NCBI GenBank assembly: GCA_937873155.1
Contig: CALMVZ010000034.1
Location: 62,001 to 126,000 of the forward strand
DNA: 64,000 nucleotides
Direction of reading: 5' to 3'
DNA from: an uncultured Bacteroidota bacterium
GTDB lineage: Bacteria > Bacteroidota > Bacteroidia > B-17B0 > Aurantibacillaceae
Part shown: positions 18,759-26,982 of the stretch, piece after piece
Numbering within the stretch: the first letter of the stretch is position 1
Layout: the number at the start of each line of letters is the position of its first letter
The notes under the pieces: generated by a model
Databases searched by the model: none
Told to the model about the DNA's origin: nothing
The model's input: only the letters and a program-made list of their open reading frames with translations
Made by a program: the position numbers and the translations under genes

Positions 18759-19523
18759 ATGTTAATAGATACACATACCCATTTATACGCAGAAGAGTTT
18801 GATAATGACCGTAGTACAGTTGTTAAAAAAGCGCTGGCCTCAGGCATTAAAAAATTATATTTGCCAAATATTGATAGCACCAGTATAAATGGCATGTTGC
18901 AACTGGAAAAAGACTATCCGGAAAATTGTTTTGCAATGATGGGACTTCATCCATGTTCAGTGAACGAAAAAGTAGAAGAAGAATTAAAGATAGTTGAAGA
19001 GTGGTTAGGCAAACGTATGTTCTGTGCAGTTGGTGAAATTGGAATTGACCTGTATTGGGACAAAACTTTTTTCGCGCAGCAGCAAATGGCTTTCCGGAAG
19101 CAAATTGATTGGGCACTGCAATATAATTATCCGATAGTGATCCATTGCCGTGAAGCATTTGATGAAATTTTTGAGATACTTTCTTCCTATAAAAAATTGC
19201 CAGCGGGAATTTTCCATTGTTTTAGCGGCACATTAGAACAAGCTAATAAAGTTATTTCGCTCGGCGGATTTAAATTAGGAATTGGAGGAGTAGTTACTTT
19301 TAAAAATTCCGGTTTGGATAAAGTAGTTGAGCAATTAGATATGAAACATTTGGTTTTAGAAACTGATTCTCCTTATTTGGCACCAAACCCATTCAGAGGT
19401 AAACGCAACGAAAGCGGTTATTTGATCCAGGTGGCACAAAAAGTTGGCGAGATAAAAAATCTATCGATCGCTGAAGTAGGGGAGATCACTACTAAGAATG
19501 CGATTGAAGTATTCGGAAGCTAA
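18759..19523 (+). CDS. TatD family metal-dependent DNase
   Basis: The protein (254 aa from the ATG at 18759) is a TIM-barrel hydrolase. The first metal motif is IDTHTHLY at the N-terminus, followed by the GEIGIDLYWD glutamate, IHCREAFDE, FHCFSGTLEQA, and the C-terminal ETDSPYLAP aspartate motif. All expected metal ligands are present. TatD enzymes act as 3'-5' exonucleases in DNA repair or turnover. An upstream TTG at 18732 is in frame but the ATG fits the family start exactly. A TATCTTTG box just upstream looks like a -7 promoter element. Confidence 0.9.
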   Translation: MLIDTHTHLYAEEFDNDRSTVVKKALASGIKKLYLPNIDSTSINGMLQLEKDYPENCFAMMGLHPCSVNEKVEEELKIVEEWLGKRMFCAVGEIGIDLYWDKTFFAQQQMAFRKQIDWALQYNYPIVIHCREAFDEIFEILSSYKKLPAGIFHCFSGTLEQANKVISLGGFKLGIGGVVTFKNSGLDKVVEQLDMKHLVLETDSPYLAPNPFRGKRNESGYLIQVAQKVGEIKNLSIAEVGEITTKNAIEVFGS

Positions 19524-19542
19524 TTCAATTTTTTTAAAACGT

Positions 19543-19690
19543 GTGTCATGGTGAGCTTGACGAACCATGATAGAGTTGACACAAATCATCGCACTGAGCT
19601 TGACGAAGCGCTGCATGAGCGTTTCGTCAGGCTCAACGCCGTACCTATTTTAGAATGTTTTGTGGTTCGGCAAACTCACCATGACCTTCT
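19543..19690. repeat. Intergenic repeat with 'gtcatggtgagcttgacgaacc' units
   Basis: The gap holds three related units (around 19543-19570, 19588-19640 and an inverted unit around 19660-19686) with several complementary stretches such as GCGTTTCGTCAGGCTCA versus TGAGCTTGACGAAGCGC. Similar fragments recur near 14020 and 38890. It looks like a dispersed non-coding element, not a gene. Confidence 0.6.
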
Positions 19691-19711
19691 CTCCGAAAAA
19701 ACATTCGGCTC

Positions 19712-20050
19712 TTAATCTAAGAAATTATTCTTCCTAAAATACTCAATGATCGAATCGATAATTAATTTATTCTGCTGTTTAGCATCCAGGAAAGGAAGTG
19801 TTTCTTTTGTGTTCCAATGCGGCCAGCCATCTTCATCCCTGCCAACGTACTCATAAAAACCAAACGGTTCAAGTAAAGTGCAAATGGCAATGTGCATTAT
19901 TTCCAGTTTCTCATCCTTCTTGAATTTTTTCTGGAAATCTTTTCCTAGTTCCTGCAAGCCGATCGTGAATAAAATGGCATCGTAATCCATTTCGTTACCA
20001 AAACGTTCTTTTAATTTATCTTGTAATTCCTGCCAGGGTGACTTTTCCAT
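19712..20050 (-). CDS. Conserved hypothetical cytosolic protein
   Basis: A 112-aa acidic protein without signal peptide or membrane helix. It begins MEKSPWQELQDKLKERFG and has a central helical stretch and a GRDEDGWPHWN turn. I recognise the pattern as a small helical protein kept next to engB in some Bacteroidota, but no function is known to me. It is co-directional with engB, 47 bp downstream. Confidence 0.6.
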   Translation of the reverse strand: MEKSPWQELQDKLKERFGNEMDYDAILFTIGLQELGKDFQKKFKKDEKLEIMHIAICTLLEPFGFYEYVGRDEDGWPHWNTKETLPFLDAKQQNKLIIDSIIEYFRKNNFLD

Positions 20051-20096
20051 TTATTTTAATATGTTTTAGAGTGACTGTCGCTTATCGCGTTTTACT

Positions 20097-20702
20097 TCAC
20101 TTCCTTTCAAACAGATCCAGGTGATCTCCAATGAATTTTAAAATATCTTCTTTACCTTTTTTATTTTTCGATGAACTGACCAGGTAATTAGGTTCTTCTT
20201 CGAAAATGTATGATAATTTCAGAAGATAATTCTTCAGATTTTTTTCTAATTCTGTTTTCGTCAGCTTATCTGCTTTTGTAAATATGATGCAGAAGGGAAT
20301 ATCTTTTTCGCCCAGCCATTGCATGAATTCCGCATCAATTTGTTGCAATGGCAAACGGTAATCCACTAACACGAATAAACACACCAGGCTTTCACGCTTG
20401 GTAATGTAGTTGGTGATCATATCTTCAAAAACTATTCGATTCGTTTTTGCGGTTTTAGCATAGCCATAACCGGGAAGATCGACCAGGTACCACGCATCAT
20501 TAATTAAAAAGTGATTGATGATCTTTGTTTTACCCGGTGTTGAAGATGTTTTTGCAAGCTTATTATTGTTGCATAACATATTTATGAGCGATGATTTGCC
20601 CACGTTACTCCGGCCTATGAACGCGTATTCCGGGAAAACAGGTTTCGGGCAATCCGAGATCTTTGCCGAAGTTTTTGTGAATATGGCATTCTTAATTATC
20701 AA
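20097..20702 (-). CDS. engB: Ribosome-biogenesis GTPase EngB (YihA/YsxC)
   Basis: This 201-aa GTPase has all the G motifs in order: G1 GRSNVGKSSLINML, G2/Switch I around SSTPGKTKIINHFL, G3 LVDLPGYGYAK, G4 FTKADKL and G5 VSSSKNKKGKEDI. Length and spacing match EngB, which helps assemble the large ribosomal subunit and is usually essential. It is 13 bp downstream of the acyltransferase gene and probably shares its transcript. Confidence 0.94.
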   Translation of the reverse strand: MIIKNAIFTKTSAKISDCPKPVFPEYAFIGRSNVGKSSLINMLCNNNKLAKTSSTPGKTKIINHFLINDAWYLVDLPGYGYAKTAKTNRIVFEDMITNYITKRESLVCLFVLVDYRLPLQQIDAEFMQWLGEKDIPFCIIFTKADKLTKTELEKNLKNYLLKLSYIFEEEPNYLVSSSKNKKGKEDILKFIGDHLDLFERK

Positions 20703-20715
20703 AACTAAATTATAC

Positions 20716-21660
20716 TTAAGCTTTTAATAAACCCTTTTCAATTAAGTAAGAGTTAATGTGACGTTCTTTTTTACTTTCGTAAATATCGGCGATCCTAACT
20801 AAGATACCGGTTTCCTCAACACCGCCGAAAGTCGGATTGATGGCAGTTCCAAACACACGCATCGTACTTGACAAGTTCATGTAGGCGTTCATCAAAGGTG
20901 GAATATTTTCGCCGAGTGCACGCACACGTTTATTTAAAACACTATGGCCTTCTTTATAAGATAAACCTTCAAGCGACTTTAAAAATTCAGTCACATCAGT
21001 TTTAATAGTTACACCATGAATAGGGGTAACCAGTTTTTTCTCATCCGGAAAATAAAATTTCAGAAACGCCAGGATCATATCACGGGCTTCCACATTAAAA
21101 TCAGTATACATGGTCACCTTTCCGTAATAATATTTCATGAAAGGATTATCCACAACAATAGCGCCTAATCCATCCCACAAATTATCTAAACTGAACAAGC
21201 CTTTACGGAATTGCTCCGAAGGCTGGTATTGCGGCTGGATAAATGATCTCCCTAACTCAATAGTATAAGGCAAGAAATCTTTATAGAATTCAGGATGAAA
21301 ATCGAATAATTCGGTAGTTGCCAGGTGTACCTTTCCATCCCTGAACTCTGCATCCTTACAAGCGATGTAACGGTAAGCCCCGACAATTTCTTTGTCTTCA
21401 GGATTCCAAACCAATAATTGCTGGTACGGGTGATCACAAAGGTCGAACTCGTCAAGGTCAATTTCTTTACCGGTACCGCCTCCGGCATGCCTGAATGTAA
21501 CTTCCCTTAAACGGCCGATCTCCCTCATCACATTAGGTGAGTTCAGGTGGGTAATAATATATATTTCGTTATTGCCATTGTTGGTCTTGCGCACGTATCT
21601 CTCGCGGGTTAACTCGGCTAAAATGGCCTCACGGGGTATTTTACTTATAATATCCTGCAT
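20716..21660 (-). CDS. OlsB/GlsB-like N-acyltransferase (GNAT hemolysin family)
   Basis: A 314-aa protein with the OlsB-type GNAT core. REVTFRHAGGGTGKEIDLDEFDLCDHPYQQLLVW is followed by IVGAYRYI and an ELGRSFIQPQYQ motif that contains the acyl-carrier binding region. Members of this family transfer a 3-hydroxyacyl chain to an amino acid in aminolipid synthesis. In Bacteroides the homolog GlsB makes glycine lipids. About 100 C-terminal residues extend the core. A second OlsA-type acyltransferase gene is not in the window, so the acceptor is inferred only. Confidence 0.75.
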   Translation of the reverse strand: MQDIISKIPREAILAELTRERYVRKTNNGNNEIYIITHLNSPNVMREIGRLREVTFRHAGGGTGKEIDLDEFDLCDHPYQQLLVWNPEDKEIVGAYRYIACKDAEFRDGKVHLATTELFDFHPEFYKDFLPYTIELGRSFIQPQYQPSEQFRKGLFSLDNLWDGLGAIVVDNPFMKYYYGKVTMYTDFNVEARDMILAFLKFYFPDEKKLVTPIHGVTIKTDVTEFLKSLEGLSYKEGHSVLNKRVRALGENIPPLMNAYMNLSSTMRVFGTAINPTFGGVEETGILVRIADIYESKKERHINSYLIEKGLLKA

Positions 21661-21746
21661 AAGTCAGGGCTAAAGATAAGTATTAAACCTTCACCCGAAA
21701 GTGTAAATAATGCAGAAAATTGTTATCTTTACTAAAACTTTCAGAA

Positions 21747-22004
21747 ATGAAAAAGCTATTTATACTAGTTGTTGCTGTGGTTTTTTTAGCGTCTTGCAAA
21801 AAAACTTACCACTGTACATGTAATACTACCAGTACCGCGTTACAAAATGGTGGTTATGTTAATCAAACCCAATACACTGTAAAGATGTATGGTATGGAGG
21901 CAGCCCGCGATAAGTGCATGGAAAGGTACAAGGAATCGGATTATGTGAAGCAAAATAATCCTCCCAGCGCTGATATGAAGTGCGAAGTGATCAGCCCTAA
22001 GTAA
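21747..22004 (+). CDS. Small secreted lipoprotein
   Basis: An 85-aa protein with a clear lipoprotein signal peptide (MKKLFILVVAVVFLASCKK), then three further Cys residues in the mature part and a Tyr/Thr-rich N-terminal stretch. I moved the start to the ATG in front of MKKLF because the signal peptide begins there. The next gene starts 6 bp downstream. I do not recognise its family. Confidence 0.65.
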   Translation: MKKLFILVVAVVFLASCKKTYHCTCNTTSTALQNGGYVNQTQYTVKMYGMEAARDKCMERYKESDYVKQNNPPSADMKCEVISPK

Positions 22005-22009
22005 TTTTT

Positions 22010-22684
22010 ATGGCTAATGTCTATGAATTTAACGGGTATATCCCTGTTGTTCACAAATCTTCTTTTATTCACCCTAATGCCACCGTTACCGGTAATGTAA
22101 TTATTGGTAAAGATGTTTATATAGGTCCCGGCGCAGCTATCCGCGGCGATTGGGGGCAGATCATTATTGAGGATGGCTGTAATGTCCAGGAGAACTGCAC
22201 TATCCATATGTTTCCCGGCACAACAGTATTATTAAAAGAAGGAGCTCATATCGGGCATGGTGCAATTATCCATGGTGCTACCATTGGCAAAAATGTACTG
22301 GTGGGAATGAACTCTGTAATAATGGACAATGTTGAGGTGGGCGATGAGTGCATTATCGGCGCTCTTACTTTTGTACCTGCGGAAATGATAATTCCTAAAC
22401 GTAAAATCGTGGTCGGAAACCCGGGTAAGGTGGTTAAAGATGTGAGTGATGCGATGATAGCCTGGAAAACGGAAGGCACTAAGTTATACCAGCAATTACC
22501 ATACGAATGCCATAGCACTTTAAAAGCTTGTGAACCTTTAGAAAGAATGCCTGCTTTCAGACCTGACCAACAGGATATTTATAAAACCTGGGCCTCCCAA
22601 AAGGAAAAACCGGTAAAAAAAGACGAAAAACAGGTTAAATCGAGTAAGAAACCTTCGGTTAAGTCGTCAAAAAAGAAGAAGTAG
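22010..22684 (+). CDS. Gamma-carbonic-anhydrase-like hexapeptide-repeat protein
   Basis: The first 170 residues form a left-handed beta helix built of hexapeptide repeats. The His ligands of the gamma-CA/YrdA/PaaY family are visible (NCTIHMFPGT, then GHIGHGAIIHGATIG as the metal-binding turns). It probably forms a trimer with zinc or iron at subunit interfaces; catalytic carbonic anhydrase activity is unproved for many members. The last 45 residues are an unusual Lys/Ser-rich tail (KKDEKQVKSSKKPSVKSSKK) that could bind nucleic acid or RNA; it is not part of the fold. Confidence 0.85.
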   Translation: MANVYEFNGYIPVVHKSSFIHPNATVTGNVIIGKDVYIGPGAAIRGDWGQIIIEDGCNVQENCTIHMFPGTTVLLKEGAHIGHGAIIHGATIGKNVLVGMNSVIMDNVEVGDECIIGALTFVPAEMIIPKRKIVVGNPGKVVKDVSDAMIAWKTEGTKLYQQLPYECHSTLKACEPLERMPAFRPDQQDIYKTWASQKEKPVKKDEKQVKSSKKPSVKSSKKKK

Positions 22685-22872
22685 TTCAGCTTTTTTGTTC
22701 CCGGTAAAAAAAGTAAATTTATGATCTGGGGATACTAATCCTAACCCCGATAGCGATCGGCATAAAATTGGAATCTTAAAAATATGTTAAGATTACAATT
22801 ATTGATGGAAAGGGGTAAAGACTGGCATTTTATTTGAATGAAATAGTAGCAATATTTGTAATACTTAATCCT

Positions 22873-23388
22873 ATGAAAAAAATCATTTTACTATCAGCAG
22901 CAGTATTCATGTTATGCTCTGCTTTCATCACTTCAGATGGTGATAAGATCCCATCGGCTACATTAAAGAAATTAGACGGATCGAAAGTAAATTCATCTAT
23001 GTTCAGCAACGATGGTAAACCTATCATCATTAGTTTCTGGGCTACCTGGTGTAAACCTTGTAAAAAAGAATTAGATGCGATTGCTGAGAATTATGCCGAC
23101 TGGCAAAAAGAAACAGGGGTTAAACTGATCGCGATATCAATTGATGATGCCCGTAGTGCAAGCAAAGTAGTTACTGACGTAAAAACAAAAGGCTGGACAT
23201 ATGAAGTGTATATCGATGAGAACCAGGATTTCAAACGTGCGATGAATGTGAATAATGTTCCCCACACGTTTTTGGTTGATGGTTCGGGTAAAATTGTTTG
23301 GAGTCACAATTCATATGCAGAAGGTGACGAAGATAAATTATTCGAAAATGTTCAGGCACTTGCTAAAGGTGAGAAACTAAAGCACTAA
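22873..23388 (+). CDS. TlpA-like thioredoxin-fold protein
   Basis: From the ATG at 22873 the protein has 171 residues with a signal peptide. A thioredoxin-like domain follows with an ATWCKPCKKE active site (CxxC) and the cis-proline region VPHTFLVD. It is an extracytoplasmic thiol-disulfide oxidoreductase of the TlpA/ResA kind. It stands 6 bp ahead of a DUF6029 outer-membrane protein and the Omp28 gene, an arrangement typical of Bacteroidota. It probably maintains cysteines in those envelope proteins, but that link is inferred. Confidence 0.87.
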   Translation: MKKIILLSAAVFMLCSAFITSDGDKIPSATLKKLDGSKVNSSMFSNDGKPIIISFWATWCKPCKKELDAIAENYADWQKETGVKLIAISIDDARSASKVVTDVKTKGWTYEVYIDENQDFKRAMNVNNVPHTFLVDGSGKIVWSHNSYAEGDEDKLFENVQALAKGEKLKH

Positions 23389-23394
23389 AACTGT

Positions 23395-25212
23395 ATGGTA
23401 TTTTTACGTTCCGGAAAATTATTTTTTTGCTTAGCTCTTTTTCTTGGAGCGCTTGATCTTCACTCACAAAATGTGGTGGCTGAAGAATTGAATTCTGTTC
23501 ATGGGAATTTCCAGTTGGATGGCCAGTATTATGAATACGACTCGTTGATCGGGGCTCCGAAAGTTCCTGAGAAATTCTTATCCAATGTTTTCGGTAATAT
23601 CAATTATTCTAAAGGAAAATTTTCAGCGGGCGCTCGTTACGAAGCGTATAATAATGTGCGCCAGGGATTTTTACCTGGTTATAAAGGACAAGGTATAGTG
23701 AATCGTTTTGCACGTTACCAAACAAATTTATTAGATATTACTGTAGGAAATTTCTATGAGCAATTCGGAAACGGATTAACTCTCCGTACGTATTACGAAC
23801 CGGGTTTGTTATACGACAATTCAATTGATGGGGCACGGATCATATCAAATCCTTATAAAGGGATCACATTAAAAGGAGTTATCGGTAAGCAAAGGATATT
23901 TTTTACAACCGGTCCCGGTATTGTACGTGGTGTTGATGGGGAAATAAACGTGAACGAATTATTTGATTCTGTATTAGGAAACAAAAAAACGCGTGTGATC
24001 TTAGGCGGTAGTTTTGTAAGTAAGTACCAGAAGAGTGATAACAGCACTTATATCATTCCTGAGAACGTTGGTTGTTCTGCAGGAAGGATCAACATTATCA
24101 GTGGCGGATTTAATTTCGGTGGTGAATACGCTTATAAAATTAATGATCCTTCCAACGATAATATAAATACCGATCCTAAACGGCCGGTTGGTTCTTATAA
24201 GTTTGGTGATGCGCTTTATGTCACATCTTCTTATGCAACAAATGGATTTTCTGTCCTGTTCCAGGGAAAAAGAATTGATAACATGAGTTACCGTAGTAAC
24301 CGCGAAGAATCATTACAAAACTTATTGATCAATTATTTACCTGCTACTACTAAACAGCATTCTTACACTTTACTGGCGCTTAATCCATATGCAACTCAAT
24401 TAAAAGGTGAGATCGGTTTAATGGGTGAGCTACAGTATAAAGTAAAAAAAGGCACTTTATTAGGTGGTAAATATGGTATGGAGATAACACTGAATTATTC
24501 TCAGGCGCATGGCTTAAAACAATATGCTGTTAACGATTCTACTGATCATCTGAATTACTACGTCACTAAATGGGATTTCGCAGAACTCGGAGGTACCACT
24601 GAAAACAGGATTGATAGCGTAGTGAACGGTTTTCAATACAAAACCGACATGGGTTCATACAATCAAAACCTTTGTTACTACCGTGATTTTTTCATTGAGA
24701 TAAATAAAAAATTCACCAAAAAGTTAAAGGCCACTTTTATGTACTCGCATCAGTTCTATAACCGCAATATAATTCAATTTAACTCACCGGTTGCAGGCTA
24801 CAGAAATCTTGAAACTGATATCGCAGTTATCGATGTTACCTATAAATACAAATCAGCATCTTCGATCCGTTTTGAATTCCAGGGATTATTTGTGGCAGGA
24901 GATCGTAAGATCAGCCAGAAGGTCGAGACCAACTCTAACCTGGTGGCGAAAGGAAATTGGGCTACAGGTTTAATTGAGTGGTGGCCGAACAGTCATGTTT
25001 TTATTGCAGTATTCGATCAGTACAATTACGGTAACCCGAATAGCGATCTGAAAGTACACTATTATTTAGGAACTGTTGGTTATAACAAAGACGCGCATCG
25101 TATCTCATTAAGTTATGGTAAGCAAAGTGCCGGTATATTTTGTGTCGGAGGGGTTTGCAGGGTAGTTCCGGCATCTAATGGTATAACACTTTCAATTACG
25201 AGTAGTTTTTAG
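23395..25212 (+). CDS. DUF6029-type outer-membrane protein
   Basis: A 605-aa exported protein with a signal peptide ending in LHSQ and a long beta-rich body whose repeated amphipathic strands fit a large beta barrel or beta helix. The opening (HGNFQLDGQYYEYDSLIG, then GARYEAYNNVRQGFLPGYKG and DITVGNFYEQFGNGLTLRTY) fits the DUF6029 family of Bacteroidota, which is regularly found next to TlpA and Omp28 genes. Function is unknown. Confidence 0.75.
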   Translation: MVFLRSGKLFFCLALFLGALDLHSQNVVAEELNSVHGNFQLDGQYYEYDSLIGAPKVPEKFLSNVFGNINYSKGKFSAGARYEAYNNVRQGFLPGYKGQGIVNRFARYQTNLLDITVGNFYEQFGNGLTLRTYYEPGLLYDNSIDGARIISNPYKGITLKGVIGKQRIFFTTGPGIVRGVDGEINVNELFDSVLGNKKTRVILGGSFVSKYQKSDNSTYIIPENVGCSAGRINIISGGFNFGGEYAYKINDPSNDNINTDPKRPVGSYKFGDALYVTSSYATNGFSVLFQGKRIDNMSYRSNREESLQNLLINYLPATTKQHSYTLLALNPYATQLKGEIGLMGELQYKVKKGTLLGGKYGMEITLNYSQAHGLKQYAVNDSTDHLNYYVTKWDFAELGGTTENRIDSVVNGFQYKTDMGSYNQNLCYYRDFFIEINKKFTKKLKATFMYSHQFYNRNIIQFNSPVAGYRNLETDIAVIDVTYKYKSASSIRFEFQGLFVAGDRKISQKVETNSNLVAKGNWATGLIEWWPNSHVFIAVFDQYNYGNPNSDLKVHYYLGTVGYNKDAHRISLSYGKQSAGIFCVGGVCRVVPASNGITLSITSSF

Positions 25213-25239
25213 TATATTTAATAATACGTTTTAAAGCAA

Positions 25240-26154
25240 ATGAAAAAGCTAGCTGTTATATTGGTTCTCTCGTTGGTTGTTTTTGCTTCCTGCGATAAAG
25301 TGAAAAATCCGGTTATTCCCAAAAAGTGTAACCTCTCGCAAATTCATGTGGTGGATTCAAACTCTTCCACACTTGACGTGCGTAAAGTATTAGTTCAGGA
25401 TTACACGGGGCATACTTGCGGTAATTGCCCGAGAGCCGCTGAAGATCTTGAAAGTATTATTGCTGCAAATCCCGGTAAAGTTGTTGGAATGGCAATACAT
25501 GCGGGAACGCAATTCGCACCTCCCAAATTACCTGATTTCCCTGAAGACTTCAGAACAACAGCCGGATCTCAATGGGATGTTGAATTCGGAATGTCGGCTG
25601 CAGGTTTACCAAAAGGAACCGTTAATTGGTCGCCACCTGCAACACAACCTTATGCACAACCACGTACAGCCTGGGCAGGGCAAGTAAATACCCAATTAGC
25701 TGCGGCTCAAAAAGCAAAGGTATTTTTAAAGATCAGTCTTGATACCGTGCAAATGGCATTTGGTGTTGATGCAAAAGTAACCATGCTTACTTCAACCAAT
25801 TATGATGTACGACTTATTTTAGCTGTAACTGAAGATAGTATTATTGCGCGCCAGAAAGATTATGCGCCTCCTGTTGGCGCTACAGTTGAGAACGGCGATG
25901 AGATCCCTGATTATGTTTTCATGCATGTATTAAGAAGTGATGTTAACGGAACATGGGGTGAACTTATCAAAGAAGGTCCTGTATCAAGCGGATTGCAGGT
26001 AACCAAAACTTATTGCGCTAATGTGAATCCATGGAAAGGTTTAAGGAAGAACCTGAAACACTGTTCGGTTGTAGCTATTTTATATACTAAAGATGCAGGC
26101 TCAGGAGCCGTGAAAGAAGTTTTGCAGGCTGAGAAATTGCATTTATTGAAATAA
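25240..26154 (+). CDS. Omp28-related outer-membrane lipoprotein
   Basis: A 304-aa lipoprotein (LVVFASCDKV at the N-terminus). The region YTGHTCGNCPRAAEDL contains a CxxC pair in a thioredoxin-like setting, as in the Omp28 family of Bacteroidota surface proteins. The rest is a beta-sandwich-like domain. It follows DUF6029 by 27 bp and ends before a palindromic terminator. TlpA upstream may reduce its cysteine pair. Confidence 0.8.
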   Translation: MKKLAVILVLSLVVFASCDKVKNPVIPKKCNLSQIHVVDSNSSTLDVRKVLVQDYTGHTCGNCPRAAEDLESIIAANPGKVVGMAIHAGTQFAPPKLPDFPEDFRTTAGSQWDVEFGMSAAGLPKGTVNWSPPATQPYAQPRTAWAGQVNTQLAAAQKAKVFLKISLDTVQMAFGVDAKVTMLTSTNYDVRLILAVTEDSIIARQKDYAPPVGATVENGDEIPDYVFMHVLRSDVNGTWGELIKEGPVSSGLQVTKTYCANVNPWKGLRKNLKHCSVVAILYTKDAGSGAVKEVLQAEKLHLLK

Positions 26155-26171
26155 GGTATATCTTTAAATTA

Positions 26172-26226
26172 AGTCCTGGTCCCTGATCCCGATAGCTATC
26201 GGGATGTCGAAGGGCAGGGCTTTTTT
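26172..26226 (+). terminator. Terminator-like hairpin with hybrid arms around the dispersed palindrome
   Basis: The core ATCCCGATAGCTATCGGGAT is flanked on the left by AGTCCTGGTCCCTG and on the right by GTCGAAGGGCAGGGCTTTTTT. It ends the Omp28 transcript and has a T run on the plus strand. The arms are not perfectly complementary; the same hybrid occurs in inverse orientation at 29022-29078. Confidence 0.75.
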
Positions 26227-26240
26227 ATTTATATTCGCAT

Positions 26241-26981
26241 ATGCAATTAGGCCTCATAGGTAGATCACTTCTACATTCTTTCTCGAAAAAATATTTTGAA
26301 GAAAAATTCATTAAGGAAAATGTAAATGGCTCTTTCAAAAATTTTGAACTGAATGTTATCACAGAATTTCCTGAAGTATTGAAGCAAAATCCCGGTCTTA
26401 TTGGCTTAAGCGTGACGGTTCCTTACAAGGAACAAATTATTCCTTACATGAATGAAGTAAGTCCGGAAGCTAAAGAAATAGGCGCTGTTAATTGCATTCA
26501 TATTCTTGAAGGAAAAACGATCGGATATAATACAGATGTATTCGGATTTAAAACCAGTATCAAGCCATTCTTAGAACCAAAACACAATCGTGCTTTGATC
26601 TTTGGTACTGGTGGAAGTTCTAAAGCTGTTGCTTATGCCTTGAAACAAGTTGGTGTCGACTGTTTTTTTGTGACCTCACGCGAATATAAAAAAACACCAA
26701 ATACTTTTTTCTACTACGAGTTAAGCCCGATCATATTCTCTCAATTTTTGCTTCTTGTGAATTGTACGCCCGTTGGCATGTTCCCGGAAACAAGCGAAAC
26801 ATTGGCTATTCCGTTTAGTTATGTAACAAACGATCATTTGGCGTACGACCTGATCTACAATCCAACCGAAACTGTTTTTCTTGAAAACTGCAGGGCAAAA
26901 GGAGCAACAACAATTAACGGGTTAAGCATGCTGCATTTACAAGCTGAAAAAGCATGGGAGATCTGGAACGGCGGAAAATAA
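26241..26981 (+). CDS. aroE: Shikimate dehydrogenase
   Basis: This 246-aa enzyme reduces 3-dehydroshikimate to shikimate with NADPH in the aromatic amino-acid pathway. The N-terminal domain has LGLIGRSLLHSFSKKYFEEKF (substrate-binding Ser), GLSVTVPYKEQIIPYM (catalytic Lys) and GAVNCIH. The Rossmann part has IFGTGGSSKAVAYALK and the closing NGLSMLHLQAEKAWEIW is typical. Length is in the normal range, slightly short. It begins 15 bp after the palindromic terminator and its stop faces the PD40 gene. Confidence 0.93.
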   Translation: MQLGLIGRSLLHSFSKKYFEEKFIKENVNGSFKNFELNVITEFPEVLKQNPGLIGLSVTVPYKEQIIPYMNEVSPEAKEIGAVNCIHILEGKTIGYNTDVFGFKTSIKPFLEPKHNRALIFGTGGSSKAVAYALKQVGVDCFFVTSREYKKTPNTFFYYELSPIIFSQFLLLVNCTPVGMFPETSETLAIPFSYVTNDHLAYDLIYNPTETVFLENCRAKGATTINGLSMLHLQAEKAWEIWNGGK

Positions 26982-26982
26982 T

